From contig NZ_UWYY01000012.1 of assembly GCF_900608595.1 (NCBI RefSeq), positions 167,430 to 231,429 on the forward strand: 64,000 nucleotides of DNA, written 5' to 3'. This DNA is from Promicromonospora panici. GTDB lineage: Bacteria > Actinomycetota > Actinomycetes > Actinomycetales > Cellulomonadaceae. Position numbers and translations under genes: made by a program. Shown here one piece after another: positions 25,754 through 34,391 of the stretch; positions within the stretch are counted from its first letter, which is position 1, and each line of letters opens with the position of its first letter. The notes under the pieces are model-generated. The model searched no databases. It was not told the origin of the DNA and saw only the letters and a list, made by a program, of their open reading frames with translations.

Positions 25754-27088
25754 TCAGCGACGCGTGTAGATGACACCGACCTTGTCGAGCTCGCTGCCGG
25801 AGCGGCCGTGGAAGCCGGCGATCTGCCAGCCGGACGGGGCGGTGTAGGTGGTGCAGTCGCCGGTTTCGGTGCCACCCGCCAGGGTCCGGCCGGTGCTGGT
25901 GGTGAAGCGGGCGTAGGAGATCCGGGTGTGGTCGTCGTGCTTGGCGCGGCACAGCTGCAGGCTCACCGGGTACTCGCCGGACGAGAGCGCCAAGGTCTTC
26001 AGCGTGCCCCCGCTGCCCCCGTGTTCGAGGCGGACGCCGTCGGCGAGCGTCAGGCCGATCTGGTCCACCCGGGACGCGGCGCGCAGGCGCAGCTCAGTCG
26101 CGCTCGCTCCGGCCGTCAGGTCGTCGACATCGGTGAAGAAGTCTCCGTGCGGGCCTCCGAACTGGTCGCTCATCCGGAGGTCCGGGCTGAGCGACCAGTC
26201 GAGCTCGACGGCGATCGGGTAGTGGTCCGAGAGGTTCGCGCCGGCGTCGTCCCGGAAGGCCGCGTGGTCGTTGCGGTACTGGGACGCGCCGAGGTCGACG
26301 TAGTCGCTGCCGCGGTACAGGACCTTGTCGACGACCTCGCAGCTCGCGTCCACCGTGGCGTCGTCGCAGGTGATCGCCGGTTCGCCCTGGTCAGGGGCGT
26401 CGCCGCCGCGGACGAGGTCGACCCACGGGTCCGACAGGCCGTTCGCGGACGCGAACTCGGCGATCGTGTCGCCGGCGCGGGTGTAGCGCGTGTTGGTGTC
26501 GCCGTAGACGATCACCGCGTTCCCGGCCGAGTGAGACCGGATGAAGGCGGTGACCTGCGCGAGGTTGGCGCGCCGGGCGGCCAGGTCCCCGGACTCCACC
26601 CCGGCGTCGGTGTGGAGGTTGTACAGGTCGACCCATACGCCCTCGGCGAGGCGCGCCCGCATGAAGGTGAAGCCCTTGGGGGTCAAGCAGTCCCCGGACC
26701 CCGAGGAGCAGTTGTCCCAGGTGACGCGCTGGAAGTCCTCGAACGGAAAGTTCGAGAGCGTGTTGAGGCCGTCGCCGAACGGGACGCCGCCGCTGGTCGG
26801 CGTCCGGTAAGGATGGTTGTCCGCCGCGTACAGGGCGGCGTGGTAGTTGAAGTCCTCCTGCGCGTGCACGACGTCGTAGGCGCCCAGGCGCGAGCCGATG
26901 ATCGGGGTGTTGGTCTCCGGGTCGCCGTCGCCGATCCCGAGGGGCAGCCCGGCGATGTTGTAGCTGAGCACCGAGAACGATCCGCTCGCAGCCTCCTGGG
27001 CCGACGCCGCTGCCGGGGCGGTGACGCCCGCGAGGCCGACGGCGGCGGCGAGCGGGACGAGCGCGGCCAGTACCCTGAGTTTCCGCAT
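25754..27088 (-). CDS. Secreted endonuclease/exonuclease/phosphatase-family enzyme with C-terminal jacalin-like lectin domain
   Basis: A 444-residue exported protein. Residues 1-29 are a signal peptide (ending AAASA). About 38-300 form an EEP-fold phosphoesterase with LSYNIAGLPL, HAQEDFNYHAALY, YGDTNTRYT and a final SDHYPIAVEL, the catalytic Asn, Glu, Asp and His positions. About 305-444 match a jacalin-type lectin: DQFGGPHGDFF, repeated beta strands, then WQIAGFHGRSGSELDKVGVIY. Sphingomyelinase C, DNase or phosphodiesterase activity is possible. The lectin part should bind glycans. It stands alone. Confidence 0.85.
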   Translation of the reverse strand: MRKLRVLAALVPLAAAVGLAGVTAPAAASAQEAASGSFSVLSYNIAGLPLGIGDGDPETNTPIIGSRLGAYDVVHAQEDFNYHAALYAADNHPYRTPTSGGVPFGDGLNTLSNFPFEDFQRVTWDNCSSGSGDCLTPKGFTFMRARLAEGVWVDLYNLHTDAGVESGDLAARRANLAQVTAFIRSHSAGNAVIVYGDTNTRYTRAGDTIAEFASANGLSDPWVDLVRGGDAPDQGEPAITCDDATVDASCEVVDKVLYRGSDYVDLGASQYRNDHAAFRDDAGANLSDHYPIAVELDWSLSPDLRMSDQFGGPHGDFFTDVDDLTAGASATELRLRAASRVDQIGLTLADGVRLEHGGSGGTLKTLALSSGEYPVSLQLCRAKHDDHTRISYARFTTSTGRTLAGGTETGDCTTYTAPSGWQIAGFHGRSGSELDKVGVIYTRR

Positions 27089-27242
27089 CTGGTGCTCCAG
27101 GTGTCGAGGGCGCCAGGCCGAACCGGACCGGGCGAGACACCCAGCGTGACCGATATGCGTGCCTTGTGCACCAACTGCGCCTTACCCGGTCGTGGCCCGC
27201 AGGTGACGGGCCGGTTCGCCCCGGCGTCGGCCGCTGACCTGC

Positions 27243-28574
27243 TCAGGCGCTCGTGGCCACCGGCGCGACCCGCAGCTCGTGCAGCCGCGAGCCGTCGGTA
27301 CTGATGTTCGCGGTGGCGGTCGCGATGGCGCCGATCACGCAGATCACCGCGGAGTACACGACCACGGGCCAGATCTGGCCGCCGACCAGCGCGACCAGCG
27401 CGGTGCAGATGAAGGGCGCGAGCCCGCCGCCGAGGGTGTTGGAGATCTGGTACCCGATGTTCACGCCGGTGGTGCGCGCCTCCGGATCGAACATCTCGGC
27501 CAGCATGGTCTGCAGCGTCGCCTGCATCGCGACGCCGGGGATCACGAAGCCGAGGATCATGCCGGCCCAGATCAGCAGCAGGTTGCTGGTGCCGAACAGC
27601 AGGAACGCAGGCCAGACCAGCACCGCGAAGCCGATGCAGCCCGCGATGTACACCTTGCGGCGTCCGATCCGGTCGGACAGCGCGCCGTACGCCGGGGCGA
27701 CGAAGACCTGCAGGAGGCCGACGATCATGGTTCCCGCGAAACCCTGCCAGGCGGGGATGTCGTTCTCGTTCACCATGTAGGCGATGCCGAACGTGAGGAC
27801 CACGTACCCGGCGATGCTCTGCGGCAGGCCGATGAGGACGCCCATGACGGCGTTCTTCGGATGACGGAAGACCTCGACGATCGGGTTGGTCCGCACACCG
27901 GCGTCCACCTGGGCCTGCTTGGTGTCCTTGAACTCCTCGGACTCCTCGAGCTTGCTGCGCAGCACCACCGCGATGATGGCGAGCACCAGCCCGAGCACGA
28001 ACGGGATGCGCCAGCCCCAGGTCATGAACCAGGATTCCGGGCCGAGGCCCAGACCGGCCATCAGACCGGCGGACGCCACGTTCGCGACGCCCGCACCGCT
28101 GATCAGGAACGCGCCGTACATGCCGCGCTTGCCGACCGGGGCGTGCTCGACGACCATCGTCGCCGCGCCGCCCATCTCACCGCCGACGAAGAAGCCCTGG
28201 CACATGCGGAAGAAGATCAGCAGCAGGGGTGCGGTGATCCCGATCGACGCCTCCGGCGGGATCAGCCCGATACCGGCGGTGGCGATGCCCATGCCGACGA
28301 CCGTGATCAGCAGCGCCGTCTTGCGGCCGACGCGGTCGCCGATGGGGCCGAACACCAGACCGCCGATCGGGCGGAGGAAGAAGCCGACCGCGAACGTCGC
28401 GAACGACGACAGCTGCGCGACGATCGGGTCCTCGCCCGTGAAGAAGACCGCGGGGAACACCGCGGCCGACGCCAGGCCGTACAGGTAGTAGTCGTAGTAC
28501 TCCATGAGCGTGCCGATCGCGCCACCGGCGATGGTGCGCTTCTGCGTACGGGTCAGCGGCGTTGTCGTCGTCAT
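27243..28574 (-). CDS. MHS-family MFS transporter (metabolite:H+ symporter)
   Basis: A 443-residue 12-helix permease. The opening GGAIGTLMEYYDYYLYG and the loop motifs GPIGDRVGRK and GALSDRIGRRK are typical of the metabolite:H+ symporter subfamily (ShiA/ProP/KgtP type), which takes up organic acids or amino acid derivatives. It lies 50 bases downstream of a YheO/DauR-type regulator gene on the same strand and is probably its target. The ribosome site before the ATG at 28574 is weak. Confidence 0.9.
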   Translation of the reverse strand: MTTTTPLTRTQKRTIAGGAIGTLMEYYDYYLYGLASAAVFPAVFFTGEDPIVAQLSSFATFAVGFFLRPIGGLVFGPIGDRVGRKTALLITVVGMGIATAGIGLIPPEASIGITAPLLLIFFRMCQGFFVGGEMGGAATMVVEHAPVGKRGMYGAFLISGAGVANVASAGLMAGLGLGPESWFMTWGWRIPFVLGLVLAIIAVVLRSKLEESEEFKDTKQAQVDAGVRTNPIVEVFRHPKNAVMGVLIGLPQSIAGYVVLTFGIAYMVNENDIPAWQGFAGTMIVGLLQVFVAPAYGALSDRIGRRKVYIAGCIGFAVLVWPAFLLFGTSNLLLIWAGMILGFVIPGVAMQATLQTMLAEMFDPEARTTGVNIGYQISNTLGGGLAPFICTALVALVGGQIWPVVVYSAVICVIGAIATATANISTDGSRLHELRVAPVATSA

Positions 28575-28624
28575 CGGACCATGATGACCATCTCTGAACA
28601 CAACGTCTATGCGCGAACGTTTCG

Positions 28625-29344
28625 TTAAGGTAAAGCCGAGCGGATTTGGTCCAGGTAGGCGTAGGCGGTGACCTTGGAGATCCCCAGCCGCTTCGCCACC
28701 GTCTCGACCGAACGCTTGACGTGGAAGGCGCCCAGGTCGTCGAGGGTGCGCAGCACTGCGATCCGGTCGGCCTTGTCCATCCTCGCCACCGGACGGCCGA
28801 CCGCCGAGACGGCGTCGGCGATCATCGTGTCGAGCAGGCTCGCGATGTCCTGCGTGTGGAGCTCGCGGTCGCGCTTGTCGGGCGCCGCCGACGGCAGCAA
28901 CGCACTGAGGGCGTTCTGCGCCGTCTGCAGCGGCGTCAGGTCGACGTTGATGCACAGCGCGGCGATGATCCGCCCCGACGAGTCGCGGTAGTAGACGGAC
29001 GAGGAGTGCAGCTCGCGCCCGTCGGCCGTGCGGCCCGAGTACCCGAACTCGTCGTGCTCGGCGTCCTCGTCGCGCATCACCTCGAGGCCGAGATTCGTGG
29101 ACGGCCCGCCGACCTTACGCCCGGTGACATGGCCGTTGACGATCGCGTAGATCGTCTGGTCCAGGTCGCGCCGGCTGAGATCGTGCAGCACGACCTCGCA
29201 GTGGTCCCCGACGGCGGACGCGATGGCACGCATGACCGGCTCCAGCACCGAGTGGGCGGCCTCGATGCTCTCGAAGCGGCCTTTCGGCACCGCGGCGCCG
29301 ATCCCGTCGGCACCGCTCTCGCCATCACCACTGCGCCCAGTCAT
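28625..29344 (-). CDS. YheO/DauR-type PAS-HTH transcriptional regulator
   Basis: A 239-residue regulator. Residues about 25-135 are a YheO-like PAS domain (HSVLEPVMRAIASAVGDHCEVVLHDLSRRDLDQTI is the start; see residues 31-65), and about 185-236 a DNA-binding helix-turn-helix of the DauR type (VETVAKRLGISKVTAYAYL). DauR controls D-arginine use in Pseudomonas. Here the only adjacent gene is an MHS transporter, so it may sense an amino acid-like or organic acid nutrient. Confidence 0.85.
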   Translation of the reverse strand: MTGRSGDGESGADGIGAAVPKGRFESIEAAHSVLEPVMRAIASAVGDHCEVVLHDLSRRDLDQTIYAIVNGHVTGRKVGGPSTNLGLEVMRDEDAEHDEFGYSGRTADGRELHSSSVYYRDSSGRIIAALCINVDLTPLQTAQNALSALLPSAAPDKRDRELHTQDIASLLDTMIADAVSAVGRPVARMDKADRIAVLRTLDDLGAFHVKRSVETVAKRLGISKVTAYAYLDQIRSALP

Positions 29345-29381
29345 ATCGCTGGTGATCCTACGCGGAGGGGTCAGCGATCCC

Positions 29382-29407
29382 GGGACCGAACCAGTGACCC
29401 CTCCCGT
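29382..29407 (-). repeat. tRNA-Val 3'-half remnant
   Basis: The 26 bases match the T-arm to anticodon-stem part of tRNA-Val(GAC) at 31203-31228 at 23 of 26 positions and in the same orientation. It lies between a regulator gene and the third S1 protease. It looks like a decayed attachment-site copy left by an element that used tRNA-Val. Confidence 0.6.
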
Positions 29408-29427
29408 ACGGGTCAGCGACGGAGCCT

Positions 29428-30312
29428 TCAGTAGAGGCGAAGGCTGTGGAGCTTGAGCACCTTGCCGACGGGCTGGTAAAAGGTCACGCCCCTGCCGGGG
29501 CAGTCGCCGGTTCCGCCGGAGGTGAGGCCGATGGCCTTGGATCTGCGGTAGAGCGGGCCGCCGGAGTCGCCGGGCTCACCACAGATGTCGGCCTGGATCA
29601 TCCCCTTCACCAGGTACCCGCCCACGTACCGGACGGTGACGCCGAGCGCGGTGATCCGGCCGGAGTGCGTACCGGTCGTCGACCCGTCCCGGGTGACCGC
29701 CAGCCCGACAGTGGGCTTGAGCCAGCTGTAGCCGCCAGGCCGGCTCAGCCACCGACGGTCGTACCTGACGAGCGCGTAGTCACGGGTCGGGTACACGGCG
29801 ACGGCCGTCTTCCCGATCACCCTGCCGGTGGACGACTTCGCATGCCAGTAGGGCACCTTCTTGCCGCAGTGCCCGGCCGTGAGGAAGAAGTACCTCGAGC
29901 CGCTGCGGACGTTGAAACCCATCGAGCAGCGCACACCCCGCCCGTAGATGGCAGACCCGGGATACAGAGCAAACGGTTGGAAGGCTCCGCTCACCCGCTC
30001 GATCTCCAGCGCGTCCAGATCCTCGCGGGCGGCCCAACGGACCTGGTTCTGCTCGTACAGGGAGACGGTGGAGTCGGCGGTCACGACCACCTCGTTGTTG
30101 ACCGTGTCGGTATGCCAGGCGATGCCCTCGACCTCGGTCTCCTTGACCGCTTCGGCCAGCTGGGCCAGCTCGGCGTCGGTCGGCTCGTCGGACTCCGAGG
30201 CGTTCGCGGGCACGACGGTCACCGGCGCTACGAGTCCGATCAGTGCGACAAGGATGGTCAGGCGAAACCGCCTCGCAGCGGCGGGGCGAGATGTGGTGGG
30301 ACGTACCTTCAT
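29428..30312 (-). CDS. Secreted serine protease, S1 family, streptogrisin-like (copy 3)
   Basis: A 294-residue paralogue of the two proteases at 17-19.6 kb. The signal peptide ends near residue 39 (ANAS), the propeptide runs to about 115, and the triad is His148 (TAGHC), Asp178 (TRDYALV) and Ser250 (GDSGG). The catalytic domain is much richer in Lys and Arg than its paralogues, which suggests a different surface charge or substrate. Like copy 1 it is divergent from a PPOX gene, here broken. Confidence 0.92.
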   Translation of the reverse strand: MKVRPTTSRPAAARRFRLTILVALIGLVAPVTVVPANASESDEPTDAELAQLAEAVKETEVEGIAWHTDTVNNEVVVTADSTVSLYEQNQVRWAAREDLDALEIERVSGAFQPFALYPGSAIYGRGVRCSMGFNVRSGSRYFFLTAGHCGKKVPYWHAKSSTGRVIGKTAVAVYPTRDYALVRYDRRWLSRPGGYSWLKPTVGLAVTRDGSTTGTHSGRITALGVTVRYVGGYLVKGMIQADICGEPGDSGGPLYRRSKAIGLTSGGTGDCPGRGVTFYQPVGKVLKLHSLRLY

Positions 30313-30366
30313 AGCGACCTCTCAGGGTAGAGACCAGTCCGCGGCGAGTAGTGCTCACCAGGGCGG

Positions 30367-30720
30367 ATGCCGCCCCGGCCGGCCACGCTGGCCACGAGTT
30401 CCGCCCGGACGGCACGGTCCGGGCCAACCCGATGTGGTTCCACGTCGACGGCGGGACGCTGCGCTTCGCACACCACGTACCGCGCCGAGTACCGCAATCT
30501 GCGGCACAACCCGACGATGAGCCTCGCGATCCTCAACAATGAGAACGCCTTGGACCACCTCAAGGCCCGCGGGAAGCCGGTCGAGGCGATCCCCGACCTC
30601 ACCGGCGAGCTCTACGTGCATCCGGGCGTGCGGTACGGCGACTCCGACCAGCAGGCGCCGGCGGACAGTGCCGACCGCGTCATCCTGGTGATGAGCAACG
30701 AGCCGTGCACCGCCCGTTGC
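30367..30720 (+). pseudogene. Broken PPOX-class oxidoreductase copy
   Basis: This stretch matches the intact gene at 18163-18561 but in pieces. FRPDGTVRANPMWF and GTLRFAHH lie in one frame; AEYRNLRHNPTMSLAI, ELYVHPGVRYG and ADSADRVILVMS lie in another. A one-base loss near 30471-30476 and another shift near 30395 explain this. The N-terminal quarter and the stop codon are gone. The partner divergent S1 protease is intact, so the pair mirrors 17230-18561. Confidence 0.85.
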
Positions 30721-31142
30721 GTAAGATCACCAAAATACTGCGTATCAGTTGCTGCAAATTTAACCCGGCCCATGCGCGTACGCGACAGCAGCATTCACCG
30801 CGACGGACCGGTCCGGGCCAGGCAGTGCCAGGGCCGGACCCGGGTGCCGAGACACAGCGATGGCCTGGACGGTCCGGTCCGCCTTAGCGCGGCGGTGGGC
30901 GACGACAGGGATCGAAACTGTTCTAGTACCGGTCCTCACCAGCGACGACGCGTGTCTCTGAGCCGAGCGTGGACCACGGCGGTACCGGGTCTTTCGAGGG
31001 CGCCGAGCTGTGCAGATGGCGCTGTTACAGGCCGGGGACGGCGAGGCGGATGCGACATAGTCCGGCCACCGTCTTGCATTTCTGGTTTCAGGTCGCGAAA
31101 AGCCGGGATCTGCCTCTGACCCACCGGGGCCGAACGAGCAAA
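30721..31142. other. Gene-free stretch with an AT-rich patch
   Basis: No gene is supported here. Bases 30720-30775 are unusually AT-rich for this genome. An imperfect GGTCCGG/CCGGACC stem spans 30810-30840, and a tRNA-like remnant lies at 30895-30920. The rest looks like decayed sequence between the broken PPOX copy and the tRNA cluster. Confidence 0.6.
30895..30920 (-). repeat. tRNA-like 3'-end remnant
   Basis: GTGGGCGA and GGGATCGAA occur in the order and near spacing seen in the 3' end of tRNA-Val at 31191-31212, in the same orientation, with a short extra insert between them. It is probably a second decayed tRNA 3' fragment. Confidence 0.4.
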
Positions 31143-31180
31143 AGCCCTCCGACCCACGTTTCCGCTGGTCAGAGGGCCTT
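31143..31180 (-). terminator. Terminator of the second tRNA cluster
   Basis: AAGCCCTC and GAGGGCCTT form the stem. On the minus strand it follows tRNA-Val by 11 bases. The GGCCCTCTGACCAGCGGAAA segment is shared with the terminator at 50522-50563 after the other tRNA-Val. Confidence 0.75.
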
Positions 31181-31191
31181 ACTTCAGGAGT

Positions 31192-31263
31192 GGGCGATAC
31201 TGGGATCGAACCAGTGACCTCTTCCGTGTCAGGGAAGCGCGCTACCGCTGCGCCAATCGCCCA
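31192..31263 (-). tRNA. tRNA-Val (GAC)
   Basis: Identical in the visible cloverleaf to tRNA-Val at 16814-16885: acceptor GGGCGAT, anticodon GAC. It is the last gene of the second Gly-Cys-Val trio. Confidence 0.95.
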
Positions 31264-31276
31264 TGCTGCAAAACGA

Positions 31277-31347
31277 GGTGGGTACGGGATTCGAACCCGT
31301 GTATACGGCTTTGCAGGCCGCTGCCTCGCCACTCGGCCAACCCACCG
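31277..31347 (-). tRNA. tRNA-Cys (GCA)
   Basis: Cloverleaf with anticodon GCA, nearly identical to the copy at 16887-16957. A 13-base echo of its 5' end (CTCGGCCAACCTA) follows at 31349-31361. Confidence 0.95.
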
Positions 31348-31409
31348 CTCGGCCAACCTACAACCTGGGGTGCTCTCTTCAGCCGAATATCCACGAGAGC
31401 GGCGTTCCG

Positions 31410-31481
31410 AGCGGATGACGGGACTTGAACCCGCGACCCTCACCTTGGCAAGGTGATGCTCTACCACTGAGCTACATCCGC
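31410..31481 (-). tRNA. tRNA-Gly (GCC)
   Basis: Same cloverleaf as the copy at 16982-17053 with anticodon GCC. First gene of the second trio. Confidence 0.95.
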
Positions 31482-31586
31482 GAAGCCGGACATCGCGGGG
31501 TTTCCCCCGGCGTTCCGGCGCGTTCTGAACATTAATCGACGGGAGGGCGAACCGTCCAATCGCACGCGCCGCCGTACGGTTGTCCC

Positions 31587-32777
31587 GTGTCCCCCAGCCC
31601 TGCTCATCCGCCCGCAAACCGCACGATCCGCCCTGTCGCGAAGAGCTCGGGTCTCCCGACTCCTCCATCCGACGTGACCGGAGACACGGGCTGGGCCAGC
31701 TTCGCCGGACGCATCGCGACGGACACGGTCGAGTGCGTCGACGTCCGGGCCGAGCCGGAGCGGCTCGCGACGGGCACCTGGTTCGTCGTCGCCGACTTCG
31801 AGGGCCCGGCGCGCGCGTGGCGCTTCGCCCAGGTACGCGACGCCGATGCGGTGCCCAACGCCGGAGCGCCGGCCGACACCTGGCACGGCCCCGCACGCGA
31901 CGCCTGGACCTCGTCGATGGACCAGGCCGGCTATGAGGCCGCCGTCAGCCGGGTGCGCGAGCACGTGCGGGAGGGCGACGTCTACCAGGCGAACATCTGC
32001 CGCGTGCTGTCGGCTCCCCTCGCGGCGCCGTCCGGCACCACGCCGTCCGGCAAACGACCCAGCACCGAACCCGACGCCCGTGCCCTGGCCGCCCGGCTCG
32101 CCGCCGGCAACCCGGCGCCGCACGCGGCCGCCGTCCACGTCCCCGCCGCCACCGGGCTGGACCCGGTGTGGGTGGTGAGCGCCTCCCCCGAGCTGTACCT
32201 GTCCGTGCGGCACGAGCCGGGGACCGGGACGGTCGTGGAGTCGGGCCCGATCAAGGGCACCGCCCGCACGCCCGACGGCCTCACCGACAAGGACCGGGCC
32301 GAGAACGTGATGATCACCGACCTCGTGCGCAACGACCTGCAGACGGTCTGCCGCCCGGGCACCGTCGAGGTCACTTCGCTGCTGGCGGTGGAGGAGCACC
32401 CCGGCCTGGTGCACCTGGTCTCCCGCGTGCGCGGCACCCTGTCCGACGACGTCGCCCGCTCCGGCGAGCTGTGGCGCCACCTGCTGGACGGCACGTTCCC
32501 GCCGGGATCCGTCTCGGGCGCGCCGAAGTCGAGCGCGCTGCGCATCATCGGCGAGCTCGAGCCCGCACCGCGCGGCCCGTACTGCGGCGCCGTGGGGTGG
32601 GTGGCCGACGGCGAGGCCTCCCTCGCCGTCGGCATCCGCACGTTCTGGTGGGCCGACGGGGTCCTCCGGTTCGGCACCGGCGCCGGCATCACCTGGGGCT
32701 CCGACCCGACTGCCGAGTGGCACGAGACCGAGCTCAAGGCCGAACGGCTGGTCGCGCTGGCGTCAGAGCACCGCTGA
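31587..32777 (+). CDS. pabB: Aminodeoxychorismate synthase component I (chorismate-binding)
   Basis: Makes 4-amino-4-deoxychorismate from chorismate and ammonia for folate synthesis. The 396-residue protein has the chorismate-binding core: EGDVYQANICRVLS, PIKGTARTP, DRAENVMITDLVRNDL and GSVSGAPK near 305. There is no fused glutaminase domain, so PabA should be elsewhere. The start is a GTG at 31587 preceded by a divergent tRNA cluster. In many actinobacteria the lyase gene pabC follows directly; here pabC lies 16.7 kb away at 49512, beyond a sugar-use island. Confidence 0.9.
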   Translation: MSPSPAHPPANRTIRPVAKSSGLPTPPSDVTGDTGWASFAGRIATDTVECVDVRAEPERLATGTWFVVADFEGPARAWRFAQVRDADAVPNAGAPADTWHGPARDAWTSSMDQAGYEAAVSRVREHVREGDVYQANICRVLSAPLAAPSGTTPSGKRPSTEPDARALAARLAAGNPAPHAAAVHVPAATGLDPVWVVSASPELYLSVRHEPGTGTVVESGPIKGTARTPDGLTDKDRAENVMITDLVRNDLQTVCRPGTVEVTSLLAVEEHPGLVHLVSRVRGTLSDDVARSGELWRHLLDGTFPPGSVSGAPKSSALRIIGELEPAPRGPYCGAVGWVADGEASLAVGIRTFWWADGVLRFGTGAGITWGSDPTAEWHETELKAERLVALASEHR

Positions 32778-32817
32778 CCGTCGCGACGTCCGCTCCCCGT
32801 GGACCTCGATGACCGGG

Positions 32818-34356
32818 TCAGTCATCGGCACCGAGCTCCAGCGCCACAGTGGCGTACGAGTGTGCCGGAAGGTCGACCTCCAGGCCACGCGGGTGCCTGC
32901 GCACGCCGTCCAGCTTCCGCGGCGCCACGGCCTCCGGGTGCTCTGGCGTGTTGTGGCTGTTCAGCTCGGCCGCTGTCAGTACCTGCGCCGAGAAGCCCGC
33001 GATGTCGCGGCCCCGCAGGTCGAGCACCACCGTGCGCTCCTGCGCGGCATCCAGGTTGGACAGCGAGACGTGCGCCGTCGCCCCCTTGCTCGACGCCGAC
33101 ACCGAAAGCAGCGGCAGCGCCTTCCCCTCGACCTTCCGCGACGCCTCCGGCGCGATCACGTGCGCGGCGAGCGACCTCGCGTCATGGTGCGGGGTGTTCA
33201 TCGCGAAGACGTGGTAGGTCGGGGTGAGTACGAGCGCCCCCGTGTCCGGGTCGGTGAGGATCATCGCCTGCAGGACGTTCACCGTCTGGGCGATGTTGGC
33301 CATGACGACGCGGTCCGCGTGCCGGTGGAACGCGTCGAAGTGAACGCTCGCGACCAGGGCGTCGCGCAGCGTGTTCTGCTGGTACAGGAATCCCGGGTTG
33401 GTGCCGGGCTCGACGTTCCACCATGTGCCCCACTCGTCGACCACCAGGCCCACGCGCTTGTGGGGGTCGTAGCGGTCCATGACCTGCCCGTGGCGGGTGA
33501 GCAGCTCGTCCATGTGCGCCGCGCGGGACAGGGCGACGTACCACTCGTCCTCGGTGAAGCTGGTCGCGTCACCCTTGTCGTCCCACGGGCCGGTCATCGT
33601 GTAGTAGTGCAGCGAGATCCCCTGGAACGGCCCGGCCGGCCCGTCGGCCCCGTCCAGGGGGCCGAAGGACTTCATGAGGACCTCGGTCCAGTTGTAGTCG
33701 TGGTCCGAGGCGCCCGCGGCGATCCGGTACACCTCGTTGCCCGCGTGGTTGCGCACGTACGTCGAGTACTGCCGCGCCAGGGAGGCGAACTGCTCGACGC
33801 GCAGGTTCCCGCCGCAGCCCCACGCCTCGTTGCCGATGCCGAAGAACGGCACCTTCCACGGTTCGTCCCGGCCGTTCTCGCGGCGCAGCGCCGCCATCGG
33901 CGAGTCATCCGCACGGGTGAGGTACTCGATCCACTCGCTCATCTCCTGCACGGAGCCCGAGCCGACGTTGCCGCTGACGTAGGCGTCCGTGCCCAGCAGC
34001 TCGCACAGCGCCATGAACTCGTGCGTGCCGAACGAGTTGTCCTCGACCACGTCACCCCAGTGGGAGTTCACCATCCGCGGACGCTGGTCGCGCGGCCCGA
34101 TGCCGTCGCGCCAGTGGTAGTCGTCGGCGAAGCACCCGCCGGGCCAGCGCAGGTTCGGGATCCGGAGGGCGCGCAGGGCCTCGACGACGTCCGACCGAAT
34201 GCCGCCCACGTTCGGGATCGGTGAGTCCTCCCCGACCCAGAAACCCCCGTAGATACAGCGCCCGAGATGCTCGGCGAAGTGACCGTAGAGGTGTCGGCTG
34301 ATGGTCGGTCCGGGCAGGTCGAGGTCGATCACGACGCGGGCGGATTCGGTGGGCAT
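32818..34356 (-). CDS. Alpha-L-arabinofuranosidase, GH51
   Basis: Removes terminal arabinofuranose from arabinan, arabinoxylan or arabinogalactan oligosaccharides in the cytoplasm (no signal peptide). The 512-residue length is normal for GH51. The acid/base is Glu177 ([11 protein letters not shown]) and the nucleophile Glu308 (VVDEWGTWW). AAGGA precedes the ATG. It lies 35 bases after the stop of the giant secreted protein gene and shares its promoter with two LacI-type operators. It converges on pabB with 40 bases between stops. Confidence 0.96.
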   Translation of the reverse strand: MPTESARVVIDLDLPGPTISRHLYGHFAEHLGRCIYGGFWVGEDSPIPNVGGIRSDVVEALRALRIPNLRWPGGCFADDYHWRDGIGPRDQRPRMVNSHWGDVVEDNSFGTHEFMALCELLGTDAYVSGNVGSGSVQEMSEWIEYLTRADDSPMAALRRENGRDEPWKVPFFGIGNEAWGCGGNLRVEQFASLARQYSTYVRNHAGNEVYRIAAGASDHDYNWTEVLMKSFGPLDGADGPAGPFQGISLHYYTMTGPWDDKGDATSFTEDEWYVALSRAAHMDELLTRHGQVMDRYDPHKRVGLVVDEWGTWWNVEPGTNPGFLYQQNTLRDALVASVHFDAFHRHADRVVMANIAQTVNVLQAMILTDPDTGALVLTPTYHVFAMNTPHHDARSLAAHVIAPEASRKVEGKALPLLSVSASSKGATAHVSLSNLDAAQERTVVLDLRGRDIAGFSAQVLTAAELNSHNTPEHPEAVAPRKLDGVRRHPRGLEVDLPAHSYATVALELGADD

Positions 34357-34391
34357 AGAAGTCCTTTCAGCGGTTCAGCGGACGGCCCTGG

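Noticed and set aside
30367..31119. A 250-residue intact PPOX-like gene
   Set aside because: The similarity to PPOX switches frame inside the ORF and the C-terminal half is unrelated; it is a frameshifted remnant that runs on to a chance stop.
31348..31409. An extra tRNA between tRNA-Cys and tRNA-Gly
   Set aside because: Only a 13-base echo of the tRNA-Cys 5' end is present; no cloverleaf can form.
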